Source: Peribacillus sp. FSL E2-0218
Lineage (GTDB): Bacteria > Bacillota > Bacilli > Bacillales > DSM-1321
Length of the DNA: 64,000 nt
NCBI RefSeq assembly: GCF_037992945.1
Contig: NZ_CP150304.1
Span: forward strand, 623,501-687,500
Reading direction: 5' to 3'
In this document: piece after piece, positions 41,435 through 50,610 of the stretch
How the letters are laid out: each line of letters opens with the position of its first letter
How positions within the stretch are numbered: position 1 is the stretch's first letter
Made by a program: the position numbers and the translations under genes
Notes under the pieces: model-generated
The model's database searches: none
What the model was told of the DNA's origin: nothing
What the model saw: only the letters and a program-made list of their open reading frames with translations

Positions 41435-43119
41435 TTAAAAATCGCGATACGAGATTGACAGTTTGGCTGCTTATCCCAGTTGTATTGGTGCTCGCGGCAT
41501 ATGTTCTTTATCCTTCATTAAGGACTTTCATCGAAAGCCTGCAAAAAGATGGGGCAGCATCGCTCGGTAATTACCAAGACTTCTTCGTACAGGAATCGAA
41601 GACGAACCTGGAGGCGCTTTGGAATTCCGTTTATATCTCCGGTTTGAGTGTAGTGGTCAGTGCGATGATAGGCATTCCGCTCGCATTCATTTTTAATCGG
41701 TATGACTTTCCAGGCAGAAGCTTCTTTTCATCTGCAGCGATATTGCCGATCGTTTTGCCATCATTGGTCGGGGTCATGGCCTTCCTGTTTTTATATGGAG
41801 AATCGGGATTGATTCCGAATATCATCAAGGATCTGTTCGGCCTCGAGCAAGTGCCTTTCAAAATCGGCGGGCTCTCGGGAATCTTGATCGTCCATGCCTA
41901 TACAATGTATGTCTATTTTTATATGACTGTCTCCGCTGCAATCCATAAAATCGATCCGTCATTGGAAGAAGCCGCTCATAACCTTGGAGCTGGTAAATTC
42001 AAGGTATTTTGGCAAGTGACCTTTCCACTGTTGACGCCCGCCATCGTTGCCGCTTCTTTGCTTGTTTTCATGATTTCAATGGCCTCCTTCAGTGCCCCGT
42101 TTTTATTGGCTGGCGGGTACCGGGTTCTGAGCCTGCAAATCTATTTTTCGAAGCTTAATGGTGATATGGAGATGGCTGCAACTCAATCTGTCATTCTGAC
42201 CATCGTTTCAATTTCCTTCCTATTGTTCATGCGATGGTATCAGAATAGGAAGGACTACCGCATCGCCTCGAAAGGGATTGGGGCACATAGAAGTGAAGTG
42301 AAAAACCCGCTTATGAAGTGGGCGCTGGTTATAACGGGCATCATCGGCGTGATCATCCTGCTTTTGCCCCACTTCACGATTTTATTGCTTTCACTTGTAC
42401 CGGATGGAACCTGGACATTTCAAACGTATCCATCCGTATTCAATATCGAAAATTACCGCCTATTATTCGAAGATCCCAATATCTTCAAACCGCTCCAAAA
42501 TAGTTTGCTGATGGCCGTTATTGCCACACTGGCAAATCTAGTATTCGGTGTGATCACTTCCTATGTCCTTGTTAAACGGAAATTCGTCGGGAAAAGCATT
42601 ATGGATATTTTGGTCATGATTCCCTGGGCCTTGCCGGCAACGGTCATCGGGATGAACCTGATATTCGCCTTTAATGAACCGAGCGTGTTTTCTTTTGGTC
42701 AAATATTGGTGGGGAGCTTCTGGATATTGCCGCTTGCCTATTTCATCCGGCATATCCCACTTGTTGTGCGTTCGACGAACGCCGTTTTGGAGCAGCTGGA
42801 TGACTCGATCGAGGAAGCGGCCAGGAACCTGGGAGCGAAGTGGTTTTATACCTTCAGAAAGGTCATTTTGCCGATCATCATGCCTGGAGTGTTGGCAGGG
42901 ACATTATTGGCATTCATCGAGTCAGTCGGGGAATTTCCAACGTCGGTGCTGCTGTATACGATTTCCAATCGGCCGATATCCATTGAAATCATGAATCAGC
43001 TGCGGATGTTCAATATGGGGCAGGCCGCTGCCTATGGGATGGTACAGATCACGCTTATTGTTATCGTGCTTTTCATTTCGAACAAGTTTTTTGGAATCAA
43101 AGCGGAAAAAGCTTTATAA
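41431..43119 (+). CDS. Fused double-domain ABC permease (FbpB-like)
   Basis: This 562-residue permease holds two BPD-type transmembrane domains in one chain, as in ferric-ion (FbpB/SfuB) transporters. The two coupling loops are visible: EEAAHNLGAGKFKVFWQVTFP in the first half and EEAARNLGAKWFYTFRKVILP in the second. About twelve helices are expected. ATGA overlap with the ATPase gene; 15 bp before the lyase-like gene. Confidence 0.9.
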   Translation: MIKNRDTRLTVWLLIPVVLVLAAYVLYPSLRTFIESLQKDGAASLGNYQDFFVQESKTNLEALWNSVYISGLSVVVSAMIGIPLAFIFNRYDFPGRSFFSSAAILPIVLPSLVGVMAFLFLYGESGLIPNIIKDLFGLEQVPFKIGGLSGILIVHAYTMYVYFYMTVSAAIHKIDPSLEEAAHNLGAGKFKVFWQVTFPLLTPAIVAASLLVFMISMASFSAPFLLAGGYRVLSLQIYFSKLNGDMEMAATQSVILTIVSISFLLFMRWYQNRKDYRIASKGIGAHRSEVKNPLMKWALVITGIIGVIILLLPHFTILLLSLVPDGTWTFQTYPSVFNIENYRLLFEDPNIFKPLQNSLLMAVIATLANLVFGVITSYVLVKRKFVGKSIMDILVMIPWALPATVIGMNLIFAFNEPSVFSFGQILVGSFWILPLAYFIRHIPLVVRSTNAVLEQLDDSIEEAARNLGAKWFYTFRKVILPIIMPGVLAGTLLAFIESVGEFPTSVLLYTISNRPISIEIMNQLRMFNMGQAAAYGMVQITLIVIVLFISNKFFGIKAEKAL

Positions 43120-43134
43120 ATCGGAGGTTCAAAG

Positions 43135-44619
43135 ATGGGTAAGCTTGATGAATTTATCAAAAATGAAGGCAGTGCTTTTCCTGGAAAAACATATGCGGAA
43201 GAGCTTCTGATGCCTGTTTTTAATGATCAAAGAGATTACTTATTTCATGCCATGTTCGATATTCATCGGGCACATGTCATCATGCTTGCAGAGCAAAAGA
43301 TCATTATGGAAAGTGAAGCGACCATCATGTTGGAGGGCATTCGGAAAGTGGCTCAAACAGAACTCGGCGTGCTGAACTATCAACCGCAATTCGAAGACTT
43401 ATTTTTCATGATGGAGGCAAAAATCGGAGAGGAAATCGGCCATGAGCTGGCGGGTAAAATCCATATCGGCCGCAGTCGCAATGATATGGGGGTCGCGATG
43501 TACAGGCTCGTATTAAGAGGCCGCCTTCTCCAACTGATTGGTCATGTGGATCAATTGCGAGAAGTATTCCTCGTGCAGGCAGAGAAGCATGTAGAAACTT
43601 ATATAACCGGCTACACGCATACTCAGCCTGCCCAACCGACAACATTAGGCCACTACTTTCTGGCCATTCATGATGTTCTTCAAAGAGATTCAGGCAGGCT
43701 ATGGGCAGCATACGAAACGGTGAATCAGTCTCCCCTTGGTGCCGCTGCATTGACCACGACCGGCTTTCCGATCAGCCGGGATCGGACTGCCGAACTGCTT
43801 GGCTTCGATTCGATTATTGAAAATTCCTATGACTCGATCGCCGGTGCCGATTATTTGGTGGAAACCGCGACGGCGATCATGACGTGCATGGTTGATGCCG
43901 GAAGATGGATTCAGGATTTCCTGCAGCATGTGACAAGGGAATTTGGTACATTTCATGTGGCAGATCCCTATGTCCAAGTAAGCAGCATCATGCCGCAAAA
44001 AAGGAATCCTGTCTCCATTGAACATTCCCGGTCGATTGCAAGCAGTGCGTATGGGGATGCCCTAGCTGCCATGAATATGATCCACAATACGCCATTTGGG
44101 GATATCGTCGATACGGAAGATGATTTACAGCCGCATTTATACCGGGCTTTTTCGAATGCGGGCCGTGTCATGAAGCTTATGTATGCCGTCATCGCCACTT
44201 TGAAAGTAAATGAAGGACATACGAAGGGAATGGCGGCAAAATCCAGTATAACCGTTACTGAATTGGCGGATACGCTCTCAAGGGAGCACAAGATATCCTT
44301 CAGAAAAGCCCACTCGATAGCCAGTCATATCGCAAAACGTTCGTTAAGCGAAGGAAAAGAGCTATATGACTGGGACACCAAGGACATTAACAAGATGATA
44401 AATGAATTCGTTTCAGTTCATATAGCAGAAGACAAATGGAAAAAAATCATCTCTCCCGAATACTTTGTCGAGATAAGGAGCATCCAGGGCGGACCGAGCC
44501 CAAAAGAAGTATCGAGGATGGTAGTGGATAGAAAACAAAAACTAGAAGGAGAGATGCAGCAATATAACGAAAAAATCAACGCTTTAAATGACCGAAGGAA
44601 GGCCTTGATCGATTATTGA
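43135..44619 (+). CDS. Argininosuccinate-lyase-like C-N lyase of the fumarase/aspartase superfamily
   Basis: This 494-residue enzyme has the three superfamily signatures, but altered: GRSRNDM (112-118; ArgH has GRSRNDQ), THTQPAQP (161-168; ArgH has THLQRAQP), and SSIMPQKRNP (283-292), followed by Val where ArgH has Asp. In addition PLGAAALTTTGFP replaces the ArgH PLG(S/A)GALAGT stretch. The catalytic flexible loop Ser and Lys remain. It therefore eliminates fumarate or a related acid from an N-substituted aspartate that is probably not argininosuccinate. It is the last gene of a ROK-ABC operon and lacks argG or other arginine genes nearby, which supports a catabolic role for an imported compound. 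Confidence 0.8.
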   Translation: MGKLDEFIKNEGSAFPGKTYAEELLMPVFNDQRDYLFHAMFDIHRAHVIMLAEQKIIMESEATIMLEGIRKVAQTELGVLNYQPQFEDLFFMMEAKIGEEIGHELAGKIHIGRSRNDMGVAMYRLVLRGRLLQLIGHVDQLREVFLVQAEKHVETYITGYTHTQPAQPTTLGHYFLAIHDVLQRDSGRLWAAYETVNQSPLGAAALTTTGFPISRDRTAELLGFDSIIENSYDSIAGADYLVETATAIMTCMVDAGRWIQDFLQHVTREFGTFHVADPYVQVSSIMPQKRNPVSIEHSRSIASSAYGDALAAMNMIHNTPFGDIVDTEDDLQPHLYRAFSNAGRVMKLMYAVIATLKVNEGHTKGMAAKSSITVTELADTLSREHKISFRKAHSIASHIAKRSLSEGKELYDWDTKDINKMINEFVSVHIAEDKWKKIISPEYFVEIRSIQGGPSPKEVSRMVVDRKQKLEGEMQQYNEKINALNDRRKALIDY

Positions 44620-44794
44620 AGTTATCAAGCAAGATGTGGGGTAAGGGTAATGATCAAGGACTGTCTGCGCTTCGGGGTATATTGTTTAGGCCGTTCCAAT
44701 CCACTCAGTTTTAACATTTTGATAGAAGCCTTTTGGTCAGCCGTGGGCATCCAGTTCAACTTAGCCTTTATAAGGAACGTTTATAGTACAGTCT

Positions 44795-44824
44795 AAGGCC
44801 CAGTCTTTGTGACTGAGCCTTTCG
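44795..44824. terminator. Terminator between the lyase-like gene and yhjB
   Basis: AAGGCCCAGTC (44795-44805) and GACTGAGCCTT (44811-44821), with one mismatch. Confidence 0.7.
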
Positions 44825-44847
44825 TGTCATATTTGCTAGTAGTTGCT

Positions 44848-46323
44848 TCAAATCTTGTTAATATTAGGTTCTGCCTGCATGGACCTCTTACTGAAAGCAA
44901 GGCTTACTAGGAACATCACCAGGAAATTGACCGCCAAGGCAATGATTCCGACATTCAAATCTTTCGCCGCTTGCGGCAAGGATGGAAACAAGGTTCCAAT
45001 TGTCGAATGACTGACCGTAATGCAGGTGACGATGGCCAACCCACTGATGATGCCGGCAATTGCACCATATTTATTGATGGGATTATTCTTTTTCAAACTA
45101 AAGAGAAGGGACGGGAAGAGCTGTGTAATGAAACTGTATCCCATGAGAATCAGTGCTGACATCGTATCGCCTCCGTTCAAGGTAAAGTAGACGGCGATAA
45201 GGGCTATGGCGGGCACAAGGAATTTTGCCAATCTTACAATGTGCCTATCGGATGCCGCCGGGGCAATTTCCTTATAGACGTTTTTCGCGAGCAGCGTAGC
45301 GACACTCATCAATAGCATCGATCCCGGAACCAATGCGGTCAGCAACCCCGCTCCGCCGATTATGCCGATGAACCATGGATCGAAGGTCTCGATCGAAAGG
45401 CGGAGCAAGGAGAGGTCGGCATCTGCACCAACGAGCCCGGGCACTTTCAATATGGCTGTGAACCCCACGAAAAACACGAATAGTAACATGAGTGTATAAA
45501 TGGGGCTGATGATGGCATTCTTTCGAAAGATCTTCCCGCTGCGCGCTGAATATACCGCACTGAAAACTTGCGGCCACATATAGAAACCGAACACGAGCAA
45601 GGTTACCGTGGAGATGAACCATGATACGCTAAGCCCTTCGTCAGGAAGCTTCAGAAAACCGGGCTTGGCTGCATTGACTGCTTCGAACATCGGTTGAAAA
45701 CCGCCAAAGTAATGAATGGGCAAATAAATGCCCAAGAAGCCTATGATGGCAATCATCAAGGTATCTTTAATGACGGCAGTCCAGACAGATCCGTGTATGC
45801 CGGATATCATGACATAAATGGTTAGGCTGATGGCTCCCATCCAAACCGCCGCAGACATGGAAATGCCACCATAAGATGCTTCGGATACAATGATCCCCAA
45901 ACCCTTCAGCTGCACGACGATCACTGGAATCATCGAAACCACACCGACAATCGCCGCCAGTATGCCGAGGACGGGACTTTGATATTTGCTAACAAAAAAG
46001 TCGGATTGGGACATCAGTTTATTTTCTTTGGCATATTTCCATATTTCAGGAAGGAGCCAATAGGATAATACGTAAGACAATGTGATGTATATGAGAACAT
46101 ATAAGGCGGGGGCACCTTTGCCGTAGGCCCAGCCGCTGCCGCCAAGAAAGGAGAAGGTCGTATAGATTTCCCCAGCCATCAATAAAAAGACGAAGATCGC
46201 CCCGAACCCGCGTCCGCCGACCGTCCATTGCTCGAGGTTCATGTCTTTTCCTTTGGAGGAGCGAATGCCTAGAAATATGGCTAAAAGTAAAAATGCTAAA
46301 ATAATGAAAAGGGAGCTCTTCAT
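44848..46323 (-). CDS. yhjB: Sodium:solute symporter (SSS family, YhjB-like)
   Basis: This 491-residue symporter has about thirteen helices. It shows EQWTVGGRGFGAIFVFLLMAG-type early SSS sequence and FGFYMWPQVFSAVYSARS, typical of the PutP/PanF fold. The paired DUF3311 gene overlaps its start by 4 bp (ATGA), the same two-gene arrangement as B. subtilis yhjC-yhjB. The solute is unknown, with carboxylates or amino acids likely. Confidence 0.86.
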   Translation of the reverse strand: MKSSLFIILAFLLLAIFLGIRSSKGKDMNLEQWTVGGRGFGAIFVFLLMAGEIYTTFSFLGGSGWAYGKGAPALYVLIYITLSYVLSYWLLPEIWKYAKENKLMSQSDFFVSKYQSPVLGILAAIVGVVSMIPVIVVQLKGLGIIVSEASYGGISMSAAVWMGAISLTIYVMISGIHGSVWTAVIKDTLMIAIIGFLGIYLPIHYFGGFQPMFEAVNAAKPGFLKLPDEGLSVSWFISTVTLLVFGFYMWPQVFSAVYSARSGKIFRKNAIISPIYTLMLLFVFFVGFTAILKVPGLVGADADLSLLRLSIETFDPWFIGIIGGAGLLTALVPGSMLLMSVATLLAKNVYKEIAPAASDRHIVRLAKFLVPAIALIAVYFTLNGGDTMSALILMGYSFITQLFPSLLFSLKKNNPINKYGAIAGIISGLAIVTCITVSHSTIGTLFPSLPQAAKDLNVGIIALAVNFLVMFLVSLAFSKRSMQAEPNINKI

Positions 46324-46520
46324 TCCTGGTCACCTTCGCGATTCCTTGGATCCAGCTTATACATGATGCCCAAGATCACCGATGTAAGGACAACCCACAT
46401 CGACATCCAGAACATATTGAAGGGCAGTCCCCATACATATGGCTCTATTCTATTCACAAAAGGCAGGAATCCTAGTATGCCTATAAAAGGTACTAGTGTA
46501 AGGATATAGATCATCTTCAT
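46320..46520 (-). CDS. yhjC: DUF3311 small membrane protein (YhjC-like)
   Basis: This 66-residue, two-helix protein reads LVPFIGILGFLPFVNRIEP and GLPFNMFWMSMWVVLTSVI, the DUF3311 signature. Such proteins lie immediately upstream of SSS transporters and are thought to be accessory subunits. It overlaps yhjB by 4 bp. Confidence 0.86.
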   Translation of the reverse strand: MKMIYILTLVPFIGILGFLPFVNRIEPYVWGLPFNMFWMSMWVVLTSVILGIMYKLDPRNREGDQE

Positions 46521-46705
46521 TAAACAAACCCCTCCGTTTTATATAAAGTGAAGCGTCTGCCATCTTTTTTAGGCAATCGGCCGATGATATATAGCTTACA
46601 CTATTTTGATATAAAATTTAATGTGGACGCTTATATATTTATGTGGCACTGTCAAGGGACGATTGAACCTTGAGCTCCAATGAGTCCAAGGCTTCATCCT
46701 TTTCG

Positions 46706-48043
46706 TTATCGTTTTTTATATTTGTAAAGCATCGCCAAGACGATGAACCAGATCGGCGTCATCAACAGTGAGAGTCGTGTAGCCTCAGCGAATAGCATGA
46801 CGAGCAGGATGAACGCGAATAAACCTAGGATCAGGTAATTGATGAAGGGTGTCAAGGGTGCCCTGAAAGTCGATTTGGCTCTTAAGTCAGGCCGTGTTTT
46901 CGTATATATGATATGGGAGATCAAGATGATGCTCCATACCCAAATGAAACAGATGGCACTGATCGTGGTCACGACGGTAAAGGCCTGTTCCGGTATCAGT
47001 TTGCTTAACAAAGCCCCCAATGAGACAACGATCGTCGATGTGAATAAGGCATTGCTTGGAACAGCCTGTTTATTTAAATGGGCCAGTTTGGCAGAGGCTT
47101 CGCCATTCCTGCTTAACGTATAGAGAATGCGGCTCGTTGAAAATAATCCGCTGTTGCATGCGGAGGCGGCAGATGTCAACACAACGAAATTGATGATTCC
47201 AGCAGCGACAGGAATGCCGATTAACGCAAAAACTTCAACAAATGGGCTGCTCGTTGCATCCAGTTGCGTCCAAGGGTTCACAACCAGGATGACGAATAGG
47301 GCTCCTACATAGAACAATAAAATCCGGACAGGGATTTTATTGATGGCAGACGGAATGTTTTTCCTGGGGTTCGCCGTTTCCGCTGCAGATACCCCAACCA
47401 ATTCGACACCGACAAAGGAGAAGACGACCAATTGTAAAGACAAAAGGAAACCGGAAATGCCATTGGGGAACATGCCCCCATGGCTCCATAAATTCGTTAC
47501 GGAAACCGTACCCGTGCTTGTCTTGAAGCCGATGATCAACAAAATGATTCCTGCGATGATCATGGCGATGATCGTGATCACCTTAATGATGGCAAACCAA
47601 AATTCCAATTCGCCAAATAGCTTGACGGTCAATAGGTTCAATCCTAACAAAATGACAAGGCATAGGAGAGCCGGAATCCATTGAGGGATATCGAACCAGT
47701 ATTGCATATAGACACCGACGGCAATGATATCGGCCATTGCGGTCATGATCCAACAAAACCAATAGGTCCATCCGGTCACGAATCCAGCCCAAGGGCCGAC
47801 ATATTCGGTAGCGAATTCGGTGAATGATGTATAACCTGCGTTGGATAAGAGCAGCTCACCTAAAGCCCTCATGACAAAAAACAAGGCTATACCTATGATT
47901 AGATACGAAAAGATGATGGATGGACCTGCCAATTGAATGGCTTTTCCAGATCCCAAAAATAAACCGGTTCCGATCGTTCCTCCTATTGCGATTAATTGAA
48001 CATGACGATTTTGTAAATCTCTTTTTAACTCCTGTTTAGCCAT
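46706..48043 (-). CDS. Amino-acid permease of APC family, CycA/AapA-like (glycine/alanine type)
   Basis: This 445-residue, twelve-helix permease starts MAKQELKRDLQNRHVQLIAIGGTIGTGLF; the GGTIGTGLFLG unwound-helix motif binds the substrate backbone. VELVGVSAAETANPRKNIPSAI and ACNSGLFSTSRILYTLSRNG match D-serine/D-alanine/glycine-type transporters. ATG 48043 follows GGGGG at workable spacing; ATG 48058 has no site. Its long leader contains a glycine riboswitch and a terminator, so expression responds to glycine; import of glycine or alanine is inferred. Confidence 0.88.
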   Translation of the reverse strand: MAKQELKRDLQNRHVQLIAIGGTIGTGLFLGSGKAIQLAGPSIIFSYLIIGIALFFVMRALGELLLSNAGYTSFTEFATEYVGPWAGFVTGWTYWFCWIMTAMADIIAVGVYMQYWFDIPQWIPALLCLVILLGLNLLTVKLFGELEFWFAIIKVITIIAMIIAGIILLIIGFKTSTGTVSVTNLWSHGGMFPNGISGFLLSLQLVVFSFVGVELVGVSAAETANPRKNIPSAINKIPVRILLFYVGALFVILVVNPWTQLDATSSPFVEVFALIGIPVAAGIINFVVLTSAASACNSGLFSTSRILYTLSRNGEASAKLAHLNKQAVPSNALFTSTIVVSLGALLSKLIPEQAFTVVTTISAICFIWVWSIILISHIIYTKTRPDLRAKSTFRAPLTPFINYLILGLFAFILLVMLFAEATRLSLLMTPIWFIVLAMLYKYKKR

Positions 48044-48163
48044 TCCGTAAGCCCCCATCTTTTCATAGTAGTAGTGGAAAATTATTTCAAGCCGGCACGG
48101 TATTGGAGAGAGGGACGTGAAATTTCGCCTTGTTTTTTACATTCCTTCACAAAAGTGAACATT

Positions 48164-48194
48164 AAAAAAAGAGATTGGAAAATACCAATCTCTT
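48164..48194 (-). terminator. Riboswitch expression-platform terminator
   Basis: AAGAGATTGG (48170-48179) pairs perfectly with CCAATCTCTT (48185-48194); the A-run at left gives the U-tract leftward. It lies between the glycine aptamer and the permease gene. Confidence 0.85.
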
Positions 48195-48224
48195 AAAAGG
48201 TCAGAATAACAATTTATCATTCGT

Positions 48225-48297
48225 TACTCTTCTGTCCTTTTGCCTGAGATTGTGAATCCTTCGGCGCTGCATCTTGTACAGTCTCTCCAGAAGCTGC
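48225..48297 (-). ncRNA. Glycine riboswitch, single aptamer
   Basis: On the minus strand the aptamer core is visible in order: CTTCTGGAGAGACTG, GCGCCGAAGGATTCA and ATCTCAGGCAAAAGGAC. CTTCTG at the start pairs with CAGAAG at the end to close P1. These are the conserved blocks of gcvT-type glycine aptamers. No second complete aptamer is seen on either side, so it is a singlet. GTTATTCTG farther on can pair with the P1 3' strand, a possible alternative fold before the terminator. It controls the downstream amino-acid permease. Confidence 0.88.
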
Positions 48298-48420
48298 TCC
48301 TGCTATAGTGTCATCCATAGCATTCATCGCTTGCTTGTATGCGGTTGTCAGCAAATGTTTGTCGGTGAAGGGGGTGCCTTCACGATAAACCATTCATTAT
48401 GCTTATAAAATAATATTCGA

Positions 48421-48449
48421 ATTCTAACATTTATTACCCCCTCGGTCAA
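48421..48449 (-). promoter_or_regulatory. Sigma-A promoter of the riboswitch-permease transcript
   Basis: Reading leftward, TTGACC (48449-48444), a 17-nt spacer and TAGAAT (48426-48421). Transcription would start near 48414, about 120 nt before the aptamer. Confidence 0.75.
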
Positions 48450-48788
48450 CAAATTATTTTTCGTATCGGCAGGAGCTTGAGTGCAGTTTTAAGATCATGA
48501 TTTATAACCGGACATTGAAACGAGCTCCAAGAAAACCTGCCACTTTTGGATAATCACTATCATGAAATATCGACTAACATTTTTTTAAAATGATAGTTTT
48601 AGGGTGGGGAAATTGAAAAGATATTTTTGCCAGCTGTTTTCTTCAAAAATACATTTGTATTTTTACTGAATATTTACTATTATAAGATAAGAAAATGAAA
48701 TTGAAGTGTTATACAATATTTAAACGAAATGAGATCAATAGAGTGTCAGTTAGTGTGAGCATAGAAAAAGCACCTGGAGGAATCAATC
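48450..48788. other. Intergenic region between divergent amino-acid permease genes
   Basis: This stretch holds the promoter side of the rightward permease gene. AT-rich sequence with TATTATAAGATAAG around 48676-48690 may contain its -10. No other gene is seen. Confidence 0.4.
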
Positions 48789-50162
48789 ATGTCAAACAAG
48801 GAATTGAAGAGAGGGCTGGAGGCACGTCACATTCAAATGATAGCCTTGGGCGGAACCATCGGGGTCGGGTTATTCATGGGATCGGCGAGCACGATCAAAT
48901 GGACTGGACCCTCCGTAATGCTTGCTTATGCCATCGCAGGTATTTTTATTTTTTTCATCATGCGTTCCATGGGGGAAATGCTTTATATGGAGCCGACTAC
49001 AGGTTCTTTCGCAACCTTTGCGAGCAGCTATATTCATCCATTGGCAGGTTATATGACTGCTTGGAGCAACTGGTTTCAATGGGTAATCGTCGGGATGTCC
49101 GAGATCATTGCCGTTGGCTTGTATATGCAGTACTGGTTCCCTGAGTTCCCTGCTTGGATTCCAGGTGTTGTTGCCATGATCATTTTGGGGGCTGCCAACC
49201 TCATATCCGTAAAATCTTTCGGTGAATTCGAATTTTGGTTCGCACTCATAAAAATCATTACGATTGTACTGATGATCATTGCTGGTATCGGCCTCATTTT
49301 CTTCGGAATCGGAAATGGAGGGGATGCCATTGGGTTATCAAATCTATGGTCAAACGGCGGCTTCTTCACTGGAGGCTGGAAAGGGTTTTTCTTTGCGCTT
49401 TCCCTAGTCGTAGCTTCCTACCAAGGAGTTGAGCTCATCGGCATCACGGCCGGTGAAGCAAAAGATCCTACGAAGACGGTTACAAAAGCAATTCAGTCAA
49501 TCATATGGCGCATTTTAATTTTTTATATCGGCGCCATTTTCGTCATCGTAACGGTCTTTCCTTGGAATCAACTGGATGAGATAGGCAGTCCATTCGTTTC
49601 AACCTTTGCAAAGATAGGTATCACGGCAGCGGCAGGAATCATTAACTTTGTCGTGATCACGGCAGCGATGTCTGGCTGCAACAGCGGGATTTTCAGTGCA
49701 GGGAGAATGCTTTACACGCTAGCCCAAAACGGACAAGCACCAAAAATCTTTGCAAAAGTATCGAAAAGTGGCGTACCGGCCTATTGTACGATTGCCGTCC
49801 TATTAGGTTTGGGCATCGGCGTTATCCTGAACTACCTTGCACCGCCTCAAGTATTCCTTTATGTGTACAGTGCAAGTGTTTTACCTGGGATGATCCCATG
49901 GTTTGTCCTGCTCATCAGTGAGCTGAAATTCAGAAAGGTAAATGCCGCTGAAATGGAGAAACATCCCTTCAAAATGCCATTGGCCCCTTTCAGCAACTAT
50001 GCGACGATCGCCTTTTTACTGATGGTTCTTGTCGGTATGTGGATCAATCCGAGCACCCGGATTTCCCTGCTTGTCGGGATCATTTTCCTCGCCTTGGTCG
50101 CAGCAAGCTATTACTTGCTGAAAATGGATAAACGAACGCCTTTACAGGATGACGATATTTAG
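48789..50162 (+). CDS. Amino-acid permease of APC family
   Basis: This 457-residue, twelve-helix permease begins MSNKELKRGLEARHIQMIALGGTIGVGLF with the GGTIGVGLFMGS substrate-binding motif, and has VELIGITAGEAKDPTKTVTKAI and GCNSGIFSAGRMLYTLAQNGQ. It is related to the divergent permease (46706) but belongs to another subgroup (YbxG/YtnA-like); the substrate is not determined. ATG follows GGAGG. There is no riboswitch in front of this copy. A terminator follows. Confidence 0.87.
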   Translation: MSNKELKRGLEARHIQMIALGGTIGVGLFMGSASTIKWTGPSVMLAYAIAGIFIFFIMRSMGEMLYMEPTTGSFATFASSYIHPLAGYMTAWSNWFQWVIVGMSEIIAVGLYMQYWFPEFPAWIPGVVAMIILGAANLISVKSFGEFEFWFALIKIITIVLMIIAGIGLIFFGIGNGGDAIGLSNLWSNGGFFTGGWKGFFFALSLVVASYQGVELIGITAGEAKDPTKTVTKAIQSIIWRILIFYIGAIFVIVTVFPWNQLDEIGSPFVSTFAKIGITAAAGIINFVVITAAMSGCNSGIFSAGRMLYTLAQNGQAPKIFAKVSKSGVPAYCTIAVLLGLGIGVILNYLAPPQVFLYVYSASVLPGMIPWFVLLISELKFRKVNAAEMEKHPFKMPLAPFSNYATIAFLLMVLVGMWINPSTRISLLVGIIFLALVAASYYLLKMDKRTPLQDDDI

Positions 50163-50175
50163 GATAAGTCAATAA

Positions 50176-50210
50176 AAGCCCACTCTTCTAAAAGGGAGTG
50201 GGCTTGTTTG
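50176..50210 (+). terminator. Terminator of the second permease gene
   Basis: AAGCCCACTC (50176-50185) pairs with GAGTGGGCTT (50196-50205). Confidence 0.85.
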
Positions 50211-50302
50211 ATGTCTGCCTGAAGCATGGGTTTGTAATTCAGGTGTAATCACCAAAGGAATGGAATTAAGAAAATCCAGATAATAATGTACATAATTTGT
50301 TA

Positions 50303-50331
50303 TTGAGCTTATAGATCGAAAGTATTATAAT
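50303..50331 (+). promoter_or_regulatory. Sigma-A promoter of leader A
   Basis: TTGAGC (50303-50308), 17-nt spacer, TATAAT (50326-50331). The same TTGAGC-17-TATAAT arrangement, with shared spacer letters, precedes leader B at 57454. Confidence 0.85.
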
Positions 50332-50337
50332 GAAATT

Positions 50338-50508
50338 ACAAATTCATTGATATTGGGTAACCGCAAGTTGCCTTTATATCCTGATTTTTATATTTATTTT
50401 ACGTGATGAGATGGATAACTGGTAGGTAAAGCTGCTTAGTCATTAGCCCGTCATAAAATAGGCTGTGTATGAACTTGTACACAATTTATTTTATGATGGG
50501 CTTTTTTG
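50338..50508 (+). ncRNA. Candidate cis-regulatory RNA, leader A (before Mrp-like/moa operon)
   Basis: The leader contains a hairpin (GATAT 50349-50353 with ATATC 50376-50380, inner GGTAAC/GTTGCC), a 48-nt conserved block (50403-50450) and a 16-bp terminator stem (AGCCCGTCATAAAATA at 50445-50460 with 50487-50502) plus T-run. All parts recur in leader B at 57489-57668. The conserved block includes TGAGATGGAT and CTGCTTAG. The arrangement suggests transcription attenuation, riboswitch-like. I cannot match it to the described Moco riboswitch or another class. About 100 bp separate the terminator from the first gene. Confidence 0.65.
50445..50508 (+). terminator. Terminator of leader A
   Basis: 16-bp stem with one wobble and inner GTGTA/TACAC, then CTTTTTTG, upstream of the Mrp-like gene. 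Confidence 0.88.
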
Positions 50509-50610
50509 TTTCCCTCCTTTCTTAATTGATATTCATATGTTTGAATCTTTTTCCAAAAATCGTTTGGCCATAATGATAATGACGCTAATATTAAAAATGG
50601 AGTGATAGGA

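Noticed and set aside
43135..44619. Calling the lyase a genuine arginine-biosynthesis ArgH
   Set aside because: Several signature residues differ from ArgH and no arginine gene accompanies it, so only family level is stated.
48300..48414. Second (upstream) glycine aptamer
   Set aside because: The upstream leader lacks the GGAGAG and CAGGCAAAA blocks; only a GTGAAGG/CCTTCAC-type hairpin is seen.
50338..50508. Known molybdenum-cofactor (Moco) riboswitch
   Set aside because: The genomic context fits, but the conserved blocks seen here do not match the Moco motif as I know it; reported instead as an unassigned candidate.
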